Shown piece after piece: positions 43,927-45,164 of a stretch of 45,164 nt of DNA. Numbering within the stretch: the stretch's first letter is position 1; every line of letters starts with the position of its first letter. The translations under genes were made by a program, and so were the position numbers. Source of the DNA: Polycyclovorans sp046565985 (GTDB taxonomy: Bacteria > Pseudomonadota > Gammaproteobacteria > Nevskiales > Nevskiaceae); NCBI GenBank assembly GCA_046565985.1, contig JBKHXN010000125.1, positions 1 through 45,164 of the forward strand, given 5' to 3'. The notes beneath the pieces were generated by a model. That model made no database searches. It was not told where the DNA came from and saw only the letters and a list, made by a program, of their open reading frames with translations.

Positions 43927-43995
43927 GGAATCGGGAATCGGGAATCGGGAATCGGGAATCGGGAATCGGGAATCGGGAATCGGGAATCGGGAACG
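43927..43995 (-). repeat. GGGAATC heptamer array between gcvT and gcvH
   Basis: Nine perfect tandem GGAATCG units (43927-43989) plus a partial one. It fills the gcvT-gcvH gap and ends one base from the gcvH Shine-Dalgarno sequence. It is the longest and most uniform of the three arrays here, so the most likely to change copy number by slippage. Confidence 0.97.
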
Positions 43996-45078
43996 CTACA
44001 CCAGTACCTTGCCGTGGCGGACGAAGGGGGGTTTGACCACCCGCACGGACTGCCACTGGCCGCGGATCTCCACCTCGCAGGCGCCGTCGGCGGCGGCGTC
44101 CACCCGCGCCAGGGCGATGGACCCCTTGAGCGTGGGCGCAAAACCGCCACTGGTGATCTCGCCGGCGGCGCCGTTGGCAAAGCGCAGTGGCATGTGGGCG
44201 CGCAGCACGCCGCGGCCTTCCAGCACCAGGCCGATCTGGCGCGGATGCGGCCGCGTGCGGGCGGCCTCCAGCGCGGCACGGCCGATGAACTGGCGGTCCT
44301 CCGGCTGCCAGGCCAGTGTCCAGCCCAGACCGCAGGCCAGCGGGTGGACGGTCTCGTCCATGTCCTGGCCGTAGAGATTCATGCCCGCTTCCAGACGCAG
44401 GGTGTCGCGCGCGCCCAGGCCGCAGGGCTTGACTCCATCGGCCAGCAGCTGGCGCCAGAGCGTGACCAGCGCGGCGTGCGGGAGGATCAGCTCAAAGCCA
44501 TCCTCGCCGGTGTAGCCAGTGCGGCCCACGAACCACTCACCCGACCAGACGGCCTGGAACGGTGCGAGCGTGAGCGCGGCGGGCGCCAGCTCACCCGGCA
44601 GGTAGCGGGCCACCGCGGCGCGCGCCTGCGGGCCCTGCACGGCGAGGATGCCAAGATCCTCGCGGTGCTGGATCTGCACGCCATACGGCGCCGCCTGCTG
44701 GCCAAGCCAGGCGAGATCCTTGGAAGTGGTACCGGCGTTGACCACCAGACGGTAGTGATCGGCGGCGCAGAAATAGACGATGAGATCGTCGATGACCCCG
44801 CCGTCCGGGCGCAGCATGCAGCTGTAGAGGGCCTTGCCCACGGTCTGCAGCTTGGCCACGTCGTTGGCGAGCAGGTAGCGCAGGTAATCGGCGGCGCGTT
44901 CGCCGCGCACGTCCACCGCGGCCATGTGCGCCACGTCGAACATGCCGGCGGCGTTGCGCACGGCGTGATGTTCGTCGAGCTGCGACTGGTACTGGATCGG
45001 CATGTCCCAGCCGGCAAAATCCACCAGGCGCGCGCCGAGGGCGAGGTGTTCCGGGTGCAGCGCGGTTTTCTTGAGCAT
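43996..45078 (-). CDS. gcvT: glycine cleavage system T protein (aminomethyltransferase)
   Basis: Transfers the methylene group from aminomethyl-lipoyl GcvH to THF, releasing ammonia and making 5,10-methylene-THF. 360 residues. Folate-binding features: VDFAGWDMPIQYQSQLDEHHAVRNAAGMFDVAHM near the start, CMLRPDGGVIDDLIVY, FVGRTGYTGEDGFE, and GARDTLRLEAGMNLYGQDMDE. The C-terminal GcvT_C barrel ends PPFVRHGKVLV. Start ATG 45078 has only a weak GGAA ahead. First gene of the operon, directly behind a glycine riboswitch. Confidence 0.97.
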   Translation of the reverse strand: MLKKTALHPEHLALGARLVDFAGWDMPIQYQSQLDEHHAVRNAAGMFDVAHMAAVDVRGERAADYLRYLLANDVAKLQTVGKALYSCMLRPDGGVIDDLIVYFCAADHYRLVVNAGTTSKDLAWLGQQAAPYGVQIQHREDLGILAVQGPQARAAVARYLPGELAPAALTLAPFQAVWSGEWFVGRTGYTGEDGFELILPHAALVTLWRQLLADGVKPCGLGARDTLRLEAGMNLYGQDMDETVHPLACGLGWTLAWQPEDRQFIGRAALEAARTRPHPRQIGLVLEGRGVLRAHMPLRFANGAAGEITSGGFAPTLKGSIALARVDAAADGACEVEIRGQWQSVRVVKPPFVRHGKVLV

Positions 45079-45116
45079 GCGATTCCGTTGACGCCAAAAT
45101 GGACTGTGCCGAAATC

Positions 45117-45164
45117 GCTCCTCTGTCCTTGAACCTGAGAGATTAGGGCCGACCCGCGCCCCTG
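45117..45164 (-). promoter_or_regulatory. glycine riboswitch (3' part, cut by window edge)
   Basis: On the minus strand the region reads CTAATCTCTCAGG then TTCAAGGACAGAGGAG. These are the conserved 3' segments of the glycine (gcvT) riboswitch aptamer, whose family consensus contains AATCTCTCAGG and AAAGGACAGAGG. It lies ~40 bases upstream of the gcvT start. Glycine binding would turn on the gcv genes. The 5' part of this aptamer, and any tandem first aptamer, are outside the window, as is the promoter. Confidence 0.9.

Noticed and set aside
43927..44279. An N-terminal extension of GcvH through the heptamer array (repeating RFPIPDS)
   Set aside because: GcvH has its normal N-terminus at 43916 with a good ribosome-binding site; the extension is a translated repeat plus antisense-frame gcvT sequence.

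Overview
The window is a GC-rich, densely coded chromosomal segment with no phage genes, insertion sequences or CRISPR array. Gene order and content point to a gammaproteobacterium. The evidence is xseA divergent from guaBA followed by tadA, prmA-fis-purH, lgt-thyA-folA, a split glycine decarboxylase (gcvPA/gcvPB), proteobacterial thiol peroxidase, YnfA, and heptanucleotide GGGAATC arrays. I cannot name the genus. A Chromatiales/Nevskiales/Xanthomonadales-like lineage is a guess from the overall gene mix.

Layout. 1-5.7 kb: the 5' part of miaB (minus), xseA (minus), then divergent guaB-guaA, a block of four ~100-bp tandem repeats, and tadA. 5.7-6.6 kb: an ankyrin-repeat protein (minus) and tRNA-Val(CAC) with a strong promoter. 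6.8-10.0 kb: a tightly packed three-gene set made of an outer-membrane porin-like protein, a small PstS-like periplasmic binding protein and a membrane diguanylate cyclase. It looks like an envelope-to-c-di-GMP signalling unit. 10.1-16.9 kb: an RND/MMPL exporter, an AidB-type acyl-CoA dehydrogenase, prmA, fis and purH. 16.9-19.8 kb: a double GST-N/thioredoxin-fold protein, a GNAT acetyltransferase, a LysE/RhtB exporter and an alpha/beta hydrolase.

19.8-27.6 kb: a fatty-acid oxidation island with a TetR regulator divergent from thiolase, a FadB/FadJ-type multifunctional protein and a FadE-type dehydrogenase. A terminator follows, then an alpha-methylacyl-CoA racemase-like CoA-transferase-family gene. 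A palindrome pair between tetR and the thiolase is a likely operator. 27.7-34.2 kb: an M28 peptidase lipoprotein, a repeat-rich gap, a strictosidine-synthase/SMP-30-like beta-propeller protein, a long-chain acyl-CoA synthetase, a DUF6279-like lipoprotein, YnfA and an acyl-CoA-binding protein. The synthetase, ACBP, thiolase, FadB/J, FadE and racemase together form most of an acyl-CoA activation, buffering and beta-oxidation route.

34.5-45.2 kb (all minus): a small OMP85-type protein coupled to folA, thyA, lgt, rlmI and a PfkB-type (adenosine) kinase. Upstream lies the glycine cleavage operon gcvT-gcvH-gcvPA-tpx-gcvPB, led by a glycine riboswitch whose 3' end is visible at the right edge. One-carbon metabolism links gcv (5,10-methylene-THF from glycine), thyA and folA.

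Most notable: GGGAATC heptamer arrays occur at three places. One lies inside the gcvPB reading frame, one directly upstream of the gcvH ribosome-binding site, and one between the thiolase and FadB/J genes.
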